A stretch of DNA of 64,000 nucleotides from the NCBI GenBank assembly GCA_002840055.1, contig PGZJ01000001.1, positions 434,001 through 498,000 on the forward strand, read 5' to 3'. Positions within the stretch are counted from its first letter, which is position 1, and every line of letters starts with the position of its first letter. Below, in pieces: positions 19,042 through 27,674 of the stretch. The notes under the pieces were generated by a model. That model was not told the origin of the DNA. It did not search any database and worked only from the letters and a program-made list of their open reading frames with translations. Origin of the DNA: Gammaproteobacteria bacterium HGW-Gammaproteobacteria-11. GTDB lineage: Bacteria; Pseudomonadota; Gammaproteobacteria; Pseudomonadales; Pseudomonadaceae. Both the position numbers and the translations under genes were made by a program.

Positions 19042-20774
19042 TTCAGGCTCTTTACCACCAACACATCCTGCATGATCAAATACTCCAGATCCGATCCATA
19101 GAACATGTTCAAAGCATCGGTTGGCGAGCAGACCATAGGCTCACCTCTTCGATTCAACGAGGTATTGAGCACCACACCATTGCCGGTCAGACGTTCAAGA
19201 TGGGTCATCAGATCGTAATAGCGCGGATTGTAGTCACGCTTCAGCACCTGAGCCCGTGCCGTGCCATCTTCATGCACCACCTCGGGTACCCGTCTTTTCC
19301 ATTCATCATTGACCTCGAAGGTGAAGGTCATGAAGGGCGACGGGTGGTCAATTCCGAGCATCTGTGGAGCAACGGTATCCAACATGGAGGGGCAAAATGG
19401 GCGCCAGCGCTCGCGGAACTTGATCTGCGCATTGATACGGTCAGCCACACCTTTGATACTCGGACAACCGATAATCGAACGACCACCCAGGGCGCGCGGC
19501 CCAAACTCCATGCGCCCTTGAAACCAGGCTACCGGATTGCCCTCGTTGAGAATGTCGGCAATGTACTCGGGTACATCATCCAGCAGCTTGAACTCCGGCT
19601 TGTTGGGGTGCCGGGCGCAGGCGGCTATGACGTCTTCATTGCTGTATTCTGGCCCAAGATAGACATGCTCCATCTTCTCCACTGGCACACCGTTCTTCTC
19701 GGAAACAAAGGCTGCCGCACCCACTGCGGTACCGGCATCGCCGGCCGCCGGCTGGACAAACAGCTCCTTGACCTCGGGGCGCGCGATGATGCGCTGGTTA
19801 AGTTTGACGTTCAACGCACAGCCACCGGCAAAGGCAATGCGCCCGGTTTCACGCAAAATGTCACCGAGGTAATAATCCATCATCTCAAGCGCCAGCTTTT
19901 CAAACAGTGCCTGCATGCTGGCGGCATAGTGAATGTAGGGATCATCAGCGATATCGCCTTCACGCTTGGGCCCCAGCCACTCGATCAGCTTGGGCGAGAA
20001 GTAATAGCCCTTGCCCTTCTCCTTGTAGCGGCGGAAGCCGATAACGTTGGCATAATCGGTATTGATGACCAGCTCGCCGTTCTCGAACTTGGCCAGCCTT
20101 GAGAAATCATATTTGGCCGCATCGCCATAGGGCGCCATGCCCATGACCTTGAACTCGCCATCGAGCATCTCAAAACCAAGGTACTCGGTCAGCGCACCGT
20201 ACAGGCCACCAAGGGAATCCGGATCAAAGAACTCCTTGATCTTGTGGATCTTGCCGTTCTCACCATAGCCAAAAAAGGTGGTGGCATACTCGCCCTTGCC
20301 GTCAATACCCATGATCGCGGTCTTTTCCTTGAACCCTGAGCAGTGATAAGCACTGGAGGCGTGGGCCAGGTGATGTTCAACCGGTTCGAGCTTGACCTTT
20401 TTCAGGTCAAAGCCCAATTGCAGCAGACACCATTCGATGCGTTTCTTGTAGCGATAATAGCGCCGATTACCCATCAAAATCGCATCCAGAGCACGATCAG
20501 GCGCATACCAATAGCGCTTGGCGTACTGCCAGCGCGCCTTGCCAAAAATACTGATGGGCGCAAAAGGGATGGTGACGATATCCACATCCGCTGGGCTGAT
20601 GCCTGCCTGTTCCAGGCAAAACTTGGCTGATTCGTAGGGCATGCGATTCTTGGCATGCTTGTCACGTACAAAACGCTCTTCCTCGACCGCAGCAATCAGC
20701 TTGCCATCGATGTAGAGGGCGGCGGAAGGGTCATGGCTGAGTGCGCCGGAGAGTCCGAGAATCGTCAATGCCAC
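19038..20774 (-). CDS. wapO: LPS core carbamoyltransferase (NodU/TobZ family)
   Basis: 578 residues starting with GTG at 20774 (GAGG upstream). The N-terminal domain begins GLSGALSHDPSAALYIDGKLIAAVEEERF and has the HHLAHASSAYHCSGF metal-binding motif; the C-terminal domain has FQGRMEFGPRALGGRSII and the LNTSLNRRGEPMVCSP ending, as in NodU, CmcH and TobZ. WapO in P. aeruginosa puts the 7-O-carbamoyl group on the second heptose. It uses carbamoyl phosphate and ATP in the cytoplasm. It heads a run of overlapping glycosyltransferase genes. Confidence 0.9.
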   Translation of the reverse strand: MALTILGLSGALSHDPSAALYIDGKLIAAVEEERFVRDKHAKNRMPYESAKFCLEQAGISPADVDIVTIPFAPISIFGKARWQYAKRYWYAPDRALDAILMGNRRYYRYKKRIEWCLLQLGFDLKKVKLEPVEHHLAHASSAYHCSGFKEKTAIMGIDGKGEYATTFFGYGENGKIHKIKEFFDPDSLGGLYGALTEYLGFEMLDGEFKVMGMAPYGDAAKYDFSRLAKFENGELVINTDYANVIGFRRYKEKGKGYYFSPKLIEWLGPKREGDIADDPYIHYAASMQALFEKLALEMMDYYLGDILRETGRIAFAGGCALNVKLNQRIIARPEVKELFVQPAAGDAGTAVGAAAFVSEKNGVPVEKMEHVYLGPEYSNEDVIAACARHPNKPEFKLLDDVPEYIADILNEGNPVAWFQGRMEFGPRALGGRSIIGCPSIKGVADRINAQIKFRERWRPFCPSMLDTVAPQMLGIDHPSPFMTFTFEVNDEWKRRVPEVVHEDGTARAQVLKRDYNPRYYDLMTHLERLTGNGVVLNTSLNRRGEPMVCSPTDALNMFYGSDLEYLIMQDVLVVKSLK

Positions 20775-21183
20775 TGGAGTGCCTCTGCAGTTCAGGTTTC
20801 TTTAAAGCAAAGCATTTTACACATTTCGGACAACGATTGCCGCTGTAGATTCCCAGCCGGGAAGTGCCATGAAATGAAAACCAAAGCGGACACCTTGACT
20901 GATCAGTATCTCATACGCTCATCCTGACATCTGGCATGCATCCAAGCGACAAATCAAAGGATCATTAAAAGGCGAGAATCGACCTGGGAGATATGGACTG
21001 TGCCGTTGCTAAGGAAATGACTTGCCGGCAGCCTTTTCTAACAATACTAAGTAACGCAGCCTCTTGATCATCTATCGCCTCCTCTAGCGCACAGGCATAC
21101 CTCTCACCAGAGACCAGGCGCAAGACTACATTTCCAGAGATATAGACCTTACTCAAAACATGGCCGACATCGAACTAGGCAGA
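20775..21183. other. Gap between wapO and the Mur-ligase cassette
   Basis: 409 bp with no convincing gene; a 63-codon minus-strand frame at 20965-21156 has no recognisable similarity or ribosome binding site. It should contain the wapO promoter and the 3' end of the upstream cassette. No strong promoter or T-tailed terminator was recognised. The gap separates the two transcription units at the edge of the inserted cassette. Confidence 0.5.
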
Positions 21184-22491
21184 TCAAGTTAACTTTCGCA
21201 CAATCCCTGTGCAATAAGCCTTATAGTAATCAAACTCGTGTTGCCTCTGCCTGGCAAACCCATATTCGCAATTGAAACAGCTGTGACTCAGCCCGCATGG
21301 CTCCCGCGAACAGCTCGGCTGCCCAATCAAGGGCAGCAGAAGCGCTTCCAAATGATTTCTTGCAGAGCTTTTGAGCAAAAGAACATCATCAGGCGTGCCA
21401 TGTTCCCGAAGAAAAGCTGCAATCTCATCAATTCGCTCGAATGCCACGATGCGGTCTGACCCATAACGCGCAATCAGCGGATCAACCTTTGTTAATGGTC
21501 GAAAAAAGATCAATTGATCAGCAAATCCTAGTGCCTCTTCAGCCAACCGGCGCATTTTCGGCCCCCAAGACCCCGGGTAGTCAGATACATTACCCAGAAT
21601 GATCCGTCGTGGACGCGAGCGCTGAAAACCGTCCAACGTTGCAAAAGCGAGAGAAAGCGTACTCATCGGAGCCTTGACCGTGTCACAGATAACAGTCTGT
21701 CCGCTTTGCAACTGATGCAACGAGCAGCGACCAGGCAACGGTTTGAAGCGCTCTGCATGTTGAGCCAAGGAGATTAATGACAATCCGGTTTGGTGAGCAC
21801 AAGCTATCGCTGCAAGCACGCTGGGCAAAAAGTGTAATGCGGGCAACGGCAGCCTGAAAGGAACCGTCTGATCCTTATAGATACAATTAAATTGTAGCCA
21901 ACCTGCTACATCCAGCCCAACGTCCCGTGCCCTATAATCGGCCATGGGATGACAACCAAAAGTCAGCACTCTGGCCTGTGCAGCTTCTGCCATAGAAAGT
22001 ACAGCCGGATCATCCGCGTTAAGAAAAACACACCCAGTGGCAGCGGTCCGACGTACTAAAGTAACTTTTTCTTCTATCGTCTTTTCAACACCCCGGAAAT
22101 TGGAGTAATGATCATTGCTGATTGATATCACAATGCCCATTTCAGGCTGCACCAAATCACATGAAGTCGTCAGGACTCCTGACATGTGCCCACTCATTTC
22201 CATTACAGCAAACTGATCTTGCTTGGAAAGCTCCAGGATCCGTCTGGCGAGCACACGCGGCGTGTTCTCCAGAAGTGAGGCTGCAACGCGAAAATGGTGA
22301 CCAAGCAAATGCTGCAACAGGGCCCCACATGTTGACTTACCAGCGCTACCAGTGATTCCGATGAAACGGGTTTCTGCCAGCTGCTGACGAGCCCGTTTAC
22401 CCAAAAGCAGGTCTAGCTCTTCCCGCGACGGTTTGCGCCGATGCTTTGCCAAGAAACCGATTTTTGCACGCATCCGTTTATCAAGAAGCAC
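21184..22491 (-). CDS. Mur-ligase-like ATP-dependent amide ligase with C-terminal cysteine cluster
   Basis: 435 residues, GTG start at 22491. Mur ligase features: the P-loop GITGSAGKST (residues 45-54), VMEMSGHM, the ISNDHYSNFRGVEKTIEEK box, FLNADDP, the PLPGRC turn before the C-terminal domain and CDTVKAPMSTLSLAFATL. The chain is shorter than MurC-F and ends in an added segment with Cys at 394, 399, 405, 408 and 427, a C-x5-C-x2-C pattern suggesting a bound metal or Fe-S centre. Mur-type enzymes join a carboxylate to an amine through an acyl phosphate. Because the operon holds glycan and QueC-like genes, the acceptor is more likely a sugar acid or small metabolite than peptidoglycan; this is inference. 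Confidence 0.78.
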   Translation of the reverse strand: MLLDKRMRAKIGFLAKHRRKPSREELDLLLGKRARQQLAETRFIGITGSAGKSTCGALLQHLLGHHFRVAASLLENTPRVLARRILELSKQDQFAVMEMSGHMSGVLTTSCDLVQPEMGIVISISNDHYSNFRGVEKTIEEKVTLVRRTAATGCVFLNADDPAVLSMAEAAQARVLTFGCHPMADYRARDVGLDVAGWLQFNCIYKDQTVPFRLPLPALHFLPSVLAAIACAHQTGLSLISLAQHAERFKPLPGRCSLHQLQSGQTVICDTVKAPMSTLSLAFATLDGFQRSRPRRIILGNVSDYPGSWGPKMRRLAEEALGFADQLIFFRPLTKVDPLIARYGSDRIVAFERIDEIAAFLREHGTPDDVLLLKSSARNHLEALLLPLIGQPSCSREPCGLSHSCFNCEYGFARQRQHEFDYYKAYCTGIVRKLT

Positions 22492-22514
22492 TGCAATAAC
22501 TCCATCAAAGGGGG

Positions 22515-23399
22515 CTAGACAGATTTAACAACTCGATCAAATGCAAGCAAGAATTGCTGCCGAATATCTGCTTTCAACGCTTCGATATCCAAGGCTTTAG
22601 GGGACCAATCAATGCGTTGCGATGCCAAGGCATTTATGTACTTGGCGCCCAAACCATGCTCATGAACGTAATTTATACCCACAAGATCGTTGATTATCTT
22701 GACTCGGTAGTCGTCCCGCCTGGCGCGGTCGTACAGAAAAACGACGGGAATACCCATGGCAATACAGGGCATAGCGCAGTGAATCTTAGAAGTAATGATC
22801 AGGCTTGCATTGGCTCGGTACTGTTCAAGTAACTCTTTGGCTAAAGCCAGCTTCAAGCTGGTACTGGTAATGGGCAATCTCACTTTGGCCTGATCGACAA
22901 CAATTGCCTTTTTCCTTATATGTCGGGGCACAGCATGGCGCGCAGCATCACTGAGTCCGACCATAAAGACCTGACCATTATCTCCAGGCTCTTCTTCGCG
23001 ACGTGGCAAAGTTAGAGTGACACAGCGGCTATAGTAAGCATCAATGCCGTGTTTTTGCATCAACGCCATTGTGCCCAGATCGCGACAGCCTATAGGTTGC
23101 CACTTCAAAAGGTAAGCAATACCCGCAGCAGAAAATACCGTTGCAACCGACTCTGGTCTGACATGAAAAGCAAAAAAGACTGGGTGCACTTTAGGTGATG
23201 GCGGCCAGTGACTCGTGTTCATAAAGAAGCCATTTAGGGGCACAACACATTCAGTCTCGACCTTGTCCAGTCCTTCACGGCATACATAACCATCCACCCT
23301 CGGTAAAAGACGACTTACCGCAAGGGTTTGAATATCGTCACCCAAGTTAAAAAAACGCTGGAAAACAGGGCTGGTAAACTCCAGCGCACGTATTTCCAC
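22515..23399 (-). CDS. Polysaccharide pyruvyl transferase-like protein
   Basis: 294 residues, GTG start at 23399 directly abutting the TAA of the upstream gene. Features of the PS_pyruv_trans fold: the early FNLGDDIQTLAVSRLLPRVDGYV, GCRDLGTMALMQKHGI and, in the second half, LIITSKIHCAMPCIAMGIPVVFLYDRARRDD, which matches the SxRLHxxxxALxxGxPV box, with KIHC where RLH is usual. Family members add a pyruvate ketal from PEP or act as GT-B-like transferases. A ketal would introduce a carboxylate that a downstream ligase could use, but that link is speculative. Confidence 0.68.
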   Translation of the reverse strand: MEIRALEFTSPVFQRFFNLGDDIQTLAVSRLLPRVDGYVCREGLDKVETECVVPLNGFFMNTSHWPPSPKVHPVFFAFHVRPESVATVFSAAGIAYLLKWQPIGCRDLGTMALMQKHGIDAYYSRCVTLTLPRREEEPGDNGQVFMVGLSDAARHAVPRHIRKKAIVVDQAKVRLPITSTSLKLALAKELLEQYRANASLIITSKIHCAMPCIAMGIPVVFLYDRARRDDYRVKIINDLVGINYVHEHGLGAKYINALASQRIDWSPKALDIEALKADIRQQFLLAFDRVVKSV

Positions 23400-24590
23400 T
23401 TAGCCACCTCCTGATTTTAACTTTGTGCGGGCTGACCATAATTTATTCAGTTGCCGCGTGATCTGATTGCCCAACCTACGCCAGCGGTGTATCAGTTTTC
23501 TTTTCCAACCTGGCCGATTTATTACATGCTGCCACGCGTGCCTGATTTCACTGGACTCCAAGCCCATATCATCGAGAAAACGGACGTTTTCATTGGCAAA
23601 AGTAAGGGCAGAAGGGCTATTCAGCAATAATCGACGAACGGCATTGGCGTCGAGCGCCCCTGGAAAGGTACGAGCCGTGGATAACACGCCCAAACCGTGT
23701 AGCGTTGTCATGGTACGTAAGCATTTTTCACACGTGCCACAGTTGTAAGCCCCTTCCAACTTTTCCCAACACACCCGCAGATGTTGCAATGCCATCGGAT
23801 TGGATGCGATGGCTCGAATTTTCTCGGCTCGGCCCTGCTCACAACCATCATGCACCACTGAAATAGACTCATCCGAAAAAAGCACATCTGTGACCGGATG
23901 CGAAGCCCAAGGCATCAGCTCCGACTCGGCAAAAGAAGACGGGATGTAAATGCGATCCAGATAACCGGCAAGCAAACGAACAACGGTACCCAGACCATAA
24001 CCGTGTCCATGAAGACCCCATTTTCCATGGTCTTTGAAAATACGGATGGCATTGGTCTCAATTTCTATAAATCGAATACCCGTCGCTTGCTCGATGGCTG
24101 CGCCCATTGCAGAAATGGCTAGGCGTTTTTCCATATCCTCCAAACGGACATCGTAGCCATGCACATAAATAAGATCCGTAATCTCTGCTCGGTGCTTCAA
24201 AAAGCTATAAAAAGAGTCCACCCCTCCGGTAAAAAAACAGCCGACACGGCCAGTTGCATACTTTTTCACAGGACTGGTCTGCTCAGCCATCCAGGTCGGC
24301 TGATGGAACTGCGGAAACCACTTGGAGAATATCTCGGCGAGTCGCTGTTGATTGGCAAGAAATGTTGTCGACACGCTATCCAGCACATGAATTTCTGCGC
24401 TATTTCGCATCGATCCCAAAGCGGCCATGCAAACTGCAGCCTCTACACTGCCATTCAGTTCTGCACGGGGAGAATCGAAATAGACTTGATAGTTCTTATC
24501 GGCGATCTGTAGCTGGAACTCGACCCTGGAAGCTGAGCGAGCAACTGCGCTTCGGCAAACAACTAAAGCCTTAGACCCTTCGGTGTGCAT
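23400..24590 (-). CDS. QueC-like PP-loop ATPase, copy 1
   Basis: 396 residues. Residues 1-110 form an extra N-terminal domain shared with copy 2. The PP-loop is FFTGGVDS (119-126), followed by YVHGYDVRLEDM and IEIETN. A cysteine set C274-x9-C284-x2-C287-x2-C290 ends in CEKCLRTM, close to the zinc site of QueC (C-x8-C-x2-C-x2-C type). QueC converts a carboxylate to an amide and then a nitrile using ATP and ammonia, so ATP-dependent activation of a carboxylate is the likely chemistry. No HisH/HisF-like amidotransferase partner lies nearby. ATG at 24590 overlaps the GT2 stop. The C-terminus is very basic. Confidence 0.72.
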   Translation of the reverse strand: MHTEGSKALVVCRSAVARSASRVEFQLQIADKNYQVYFDSPRAELNGSVEAAVCMAALGSMRNSAEIHVLDSVSTTFLANQQRLAEIFSKWFPQFHQPTWMAEQTSPVKKYATGRVGCFFTGGVDSFYSFLKHRAEITDLIYVHGYDVRLEDMEKRLAISAMGAAIEQATGIRFIEIETNAIRIFKDHGKWGLHGHGYGLGTVVRLLAGYLDRIYIPSSFAESELMPWASHPVTDVLFSDESISVVHDGCEQGRAEKIRAIASNPMALQHLRVCWEKLEGAYNCGTCEKCLRTMTTLHGLGVLSTARTFPGALDANAVRRLLLNSPSALTFANENVRFLDDMGLESSEIRHAWQHVINRPGWKRKLIHRWRRLGNQITRQLNKLWSARTKLKSGGG

Positions 24591-25549
24591 TAATCAGTCC
24601 TTTTACCCATGAGCAAGAGTCTCAAGCGCATCCGTATCCATTTTGAAAGATAACTCCAGCGCAATGCCTGACGCCACGATAAGGAGACCGCTTTTCGGAA
24701 AAAAAAGTCAGCCTCCTGAACGCACTGAGCGCGATAAAAACCACGAAAAGCAGACAAGGCTCTCTGCGCCTCGAACCGACTCCGATAGCGCTCATATTCT
24801 GGGGGTAAATACCTGAACACTTGATCGGCTACGCACTGCCCCCCATCCAATGCCAAGCGTACGTCATGTCGCAAGCTGTCAGGATGCTTATTGATTATCA
24901 CCAATGGTATATCCAAAAGAACAACCCGTGGGCAAGACAGCGCGTATGCAAAAATAGCCACGTCTTCACTCTGACGAATATGCTCAGGGTACGGACAGCG
25001 CTCCAGCAACTCACGGGCGAATACTGTCGCACCATGCAATATCGAGATTCCGTGACAGAGTAAATAGCTGAGCACTCTGCGCTTAGGGTTATCACTTATT
25101 GGCCCTGGAAGGCGCGTAACCGAGCTGCCCGACTCGCTAAGGACAACATGACCACCGACCAACAGATCGATACTGTCAGACTTTTTCAGTACAGCAAGAA
25201 TGCTAGCAAGCGCTTCGGGCAGTAATGTATCGTCCGCATCCAGGGGCATAATCCATCTTCCGCAGGACAATGCTATACCCCTATTTCGTGCGGCACCGGG
25301 GCCTTGATTATTCTGAAGGACGTATCCTGCAGCCACGTTTTCAGCCACAACAAAGTCTTTGATGACTGACTGAGTGTTGTCAGTCGAACCATCGTCGACA
25401 ACGATCAACTCACATTGGCTCGTCAATTGGGTAACAACAGACTCAAGGCAGGCAGCCACGCGGTCATGGTAGTTATAGACAGGCACTATTACTGAGAGAA
25501 GGCACTCTCTTGATCCAGAAGAACATGCAAAAGACTGCCAATCGCGCAC
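24590..25549 (-). CDS. Glycosyltransferase family 2
   Basis: 319 residues, GTG start at 25549 behind a strong AAGGAGG that overlaps the end of the upstream QueC-like gene. GT2 motifs: LSVIVPVYNYHDRVAACLES, VDDGSTDNT, GPGAARNRGI and DADD; SEDVAIFAYAL is the acceptor-side ED motif. It lies between the two QueC-like paralogues and is translationally coupled to both, so it probably acts on the same glycan that they modify. Donor sugar unknown. Confidence 0.82.
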   Translation of the reverse strand: MRDWQSFACSSGSRECLLSVIVPVYNYHDRVAACLESVVTQLTSQCELIVVDDGSTDNTQSVIKDFVVAENVAAGYVLQNNQGPGAARNRGIALSCGRWIMPLDADDTLLPEALASILAVLKKSDSIDLLVGGHVVLSESGSSVTRLPGPISDNPKRRVLSYLLCHGISILHGATVFARELLERCPYPEHIRQSEDVAIFAYALSCPRVVLLDIPLVIINKHPDSLRHDVRLALDGGQCVADQVFRYLPPEYERYRSRFEAQRALSAFRGFYRAQCVQEADFFFRKAVSLSWRQALRWSYLSKWIRMRLRLLLMGKRTD

Positions 25550-25559
25550 CTCATCCTCC

Positions 25560-26798
25560 TTATGGCAATTGAAGCTTACGTTGCCATCGTAGAAAGCGCT
25601 TTCTCCACTTCAATCGCAGTCGGGCCAACCAGATGGGCCTATTGAGCTGCCGTGTCAATGCGCGCTCAAGCTCTGGCATATCCCGCTTGGACTCTCGCAG
25701 TAAAGCGAGATTTTCCCGAGGAAATATTCGCAGCCCTTTAACTGGCAAGCAAACCTGTGCAACCAAAGCTGTGTCCAGCGGCAAAGTGAAGGCAGAAGAC
25801 CCTTCCAGCACGCCAAGTATGTGCAGTGAGGTCATGGTTCGCAGACACTTTTCACAACGGCAGCAGTTGTTCATGCCCTCGACGCTACCCCAGCAAACCC
25901 TCATGTATTGGAGTGCCAACGGCTCGCTGGCCAAGCGTCTGACCTTATCCATACGACGAGCATCGCAGGCATCATGCACGATGTGCAGGCGCTCATCTGA
26001 AAATAAGGGGTCCGTTTGTAGCCATGAACCCCAAGGTTTTTGTTCGGCAACACTAAAGGTTCCTGGAATCCGTACCTCACTGACGTATCCCGCCAGTACT
26101 CGCGAAACTGCCAGCATTGCCAAGCCATGCGCATGCTCAGCCCACTTGCCAAAATCCTGCAAAACCTTGCCCAAATTACTTTCGATTGCGAGATAAGTGA
26201 CACCAAGTTCAGTAGATACGGCATGCCCCATCTCGTCTACGGCTCTACGTCGGGCCAAATCGTCAAGCCGCACGTCGAATCCGTGGATATAAATTATGTC
26301 CGTTATCTCTTCTGCCCCTTTCAAGAGTGTGTAAAAAGAATCGACACCCCCAGAAAAAAAGCTCGCACAACGGCTGCTTCCTGACACCTTTTTTGCCAAG
26401 TAGGTACCCAGCGGTTTGACGTCGATGGTCTTGAATTCTGGTAAGGCTTGCGTAAAAACATCGATGTATTTTTTAACACCATGCAAAAAAGTGTCTGACA
26501 GGTAACCGTCAACTCGCAAATCCATACCAGTGCGCATAGCCGGCAGCAAAGCCAGCGCCACTCCCGCCTCAAGTCCATGTTGCACTTGCAGCCCCGCCCC
26601 GGCGATATAGGTATGGTAGTCCCGCAGAGGGGTGCCGATAAAAAAATCGACGCGCGCTGGCTTACCCGGCACTGCTGGGGTCCAGCTAGTTTGGCGCACT
26701 AGAATCTCAGTCAAGACGACCTCATCCACTCGAAAGCTAGTATCACTGATGTCATCCGCCGATTCCGGAACGCTCTTCAGGAGCAAAGGCAATAACAA
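25560..26798 (-). CDS. QueC-like PP-loop ATPase, copy 2
   Basis: Up to 412 residues; the first codon is TTG at 26798, and GTG codons further in (around residue 24) are alternatives. It shares the whole architecture of copy 1: N-terminal domain, PP-loop FFSGGVDS (147-154), IHGFDVRLDDL, FSDERLHIVHDACDARR and the cysteine set C302-x9-C312-x2-C315-x2-C318 ending CEKCLRTM, plus an extra Cys313. A basic tail (RLRLKWRKRFLRWQRKLQ) closes the protein. The two copies are clearly diverged, which suggests different substrates or a hetero-oligomer. Function inferred only as ATP-dependent carboxylate activation. Confidence 0.7.
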   Translation of the reverse strand: MLLPLLLKSVPESADDISDTSFRVDEVVLTEILVRQTSWTPAVPGKPARVDFFIGTPLRDYHTYIAGAGLQVQHGLEAGVALALLPAMRTGMDLRVDGYLSDTFLHGVKKYIDVFTQALPEFKTIDVKPLGTYLAKKVSGSSRCASFFSGGVDSFYTLLKGAEEITDIIYIHGFDVRLDDLARRRAVDEMGHAVSTELGVTYLAIESNLGKVLQDFGKWAEHAHGLAMLAVSRVLAGYVSEVRIPGTFSVAEQKPWGSWLQTDPLFSDERLHIVHDACDARRMDKVRRLASEPLALQYMRVCWGSVEGMNNCCRCEKCLRTMTSLHILGVLEGSSAFTLPLDTALVAQVCLPVKGLRIFPRENLALLRESKRDMPELERALTRQLNRPIWLARLRLKWRKRFLRWQRKLQLP

Positions 26799-26890
26799 TT
26801 GGCCCTACACACAGAGCATAACCTGCACCTGCTTTTGCTCATCTAACTGCATTAAATTCATATGACCAAAATTACTTAACGCGAATTAGT

Positions 26891-27646
26891 TTAAGAATAC
26901 GGGACCGAATCGAACGGCTTGATGGCGCAAAGGCTGCGAAGCTGCCATCTCACTGAAAAGCCATTTAACTCGCTGACGCCAAGCGCCTGAAGTGCTTTTG
27001 AAAACGCTGCAACAGAGGGGTTCATATCCAACCCAAAAAGGCTGCACATAAACAGATACATTTGCTGCTCAGATTCAGCTGACCAGTTATATATACGGTC
27101 CTTTACGTCTACCCCTTCAAAGCCACAGTCTTTTAAGGCTGACACATCGTCGTCATCCAGAAACACACCATCATGACCCGCCGTGTTCCACTGATCAACG
27201 AATTCGTTCAGGAACTCAGCCACTGGAGTACCTACTGATACATCCATGATGACAAGGCGGCCTCCGGGACGCAGCATACGAAACCACTCAGAGTCTATTT
27301 CATAGCGCCTTGCTTCATGGTGAAGCCCTGTCAAGCTACCTATGACATCTAAAACGCCAGTTCTGAATCCCGCCTGGCGTATGCTCGTCTGAACTATCTG
27401 GCAACTATGCTTCTTGCAGCGCATGGCAAATTCAGGATTAGGGTCAAGCGCCACATAGGTAGAGTCCGAAGGTAAATAATCTCGCGCCAATCCAGTCCCC
27501 GCAGGAACGTCCAGTACTCTTTCATCGGGCCGAACACAAAGTAGCTCGGCAAAGCAGAGCAACTCCTGCTCTCTGACCCGATGAAATCGCTCGGAAGCCT
27601 CAGCATAGCTGGCAGCTCGCAATTCAAATATTGAACTGTAATCCAC
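26891..27646 (-). CDS. SAM-dependent methyltransferase, class I
   Basis: 251 residues, GTG start at 27646 with GGAG upstream. Rossmann-type MTase: motif I VLDVPAGTGLARDYL, acidic loop VALDPN, and LRPGGRLVIMDVSVG as the post-III strand. Targets could be a sugar hydroxyl or carboxylate of the product made by the downstream cassette genes. It follows the two-domain kinase gene by 28 bp and precedes the QueC-like copy 2 by 92 bp, so it may be transcribed from the core operon promoter. Confidence 0.82.
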   Translation of the reverse strand: MDYSSIFELRAASYAEASERFHRVREQELLCFAELLCVRPDERVLDVPAGTGLARDYLPSDSTYVALDPNPEFAMRCKKHSCQIVQTSIRQAGFRTGVLDVIGSLTGLHHEARRYEIDSEWFRMLRPGGRLVIMDVSVGTPVAEFLNEFVDQWNTAGHDGVFLDDDDVSALKDCGFEGVDVKDRIYNWSAESEQQMYLFMCSLFGLDMNPSVAAFSKALQALGVSELNGFSVRWQLRSLCAIKPFDSVPYS

Positions 27647-27674
27647 TATAGTGAGCTCCTTATGGGTACTCCCT

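Noticed and set aside
20965..21156. 63-codon minus-strand frame
   Set aside because: No similarity, no clear ribosome binding site and not in a conserved position; kept only as part of the gap entry.
21184..22491. Peptidoglycan Mur ligase (MurC-F or Mpl)
   Set aside because: The chain lacks the usual family-specific N-terminal UDP-binding domain, ends in a cysteine tail and lies in an LPS locus.
23400..26798. QueC-like pair as a defence system (QatC or type IV CBASS Cap9 type)
   Set aside because: No nuclease, ATPase partner, TGT-like protein or cyclic-nucleotide synthase lies nearby; all neighbours are glycan enzymes.
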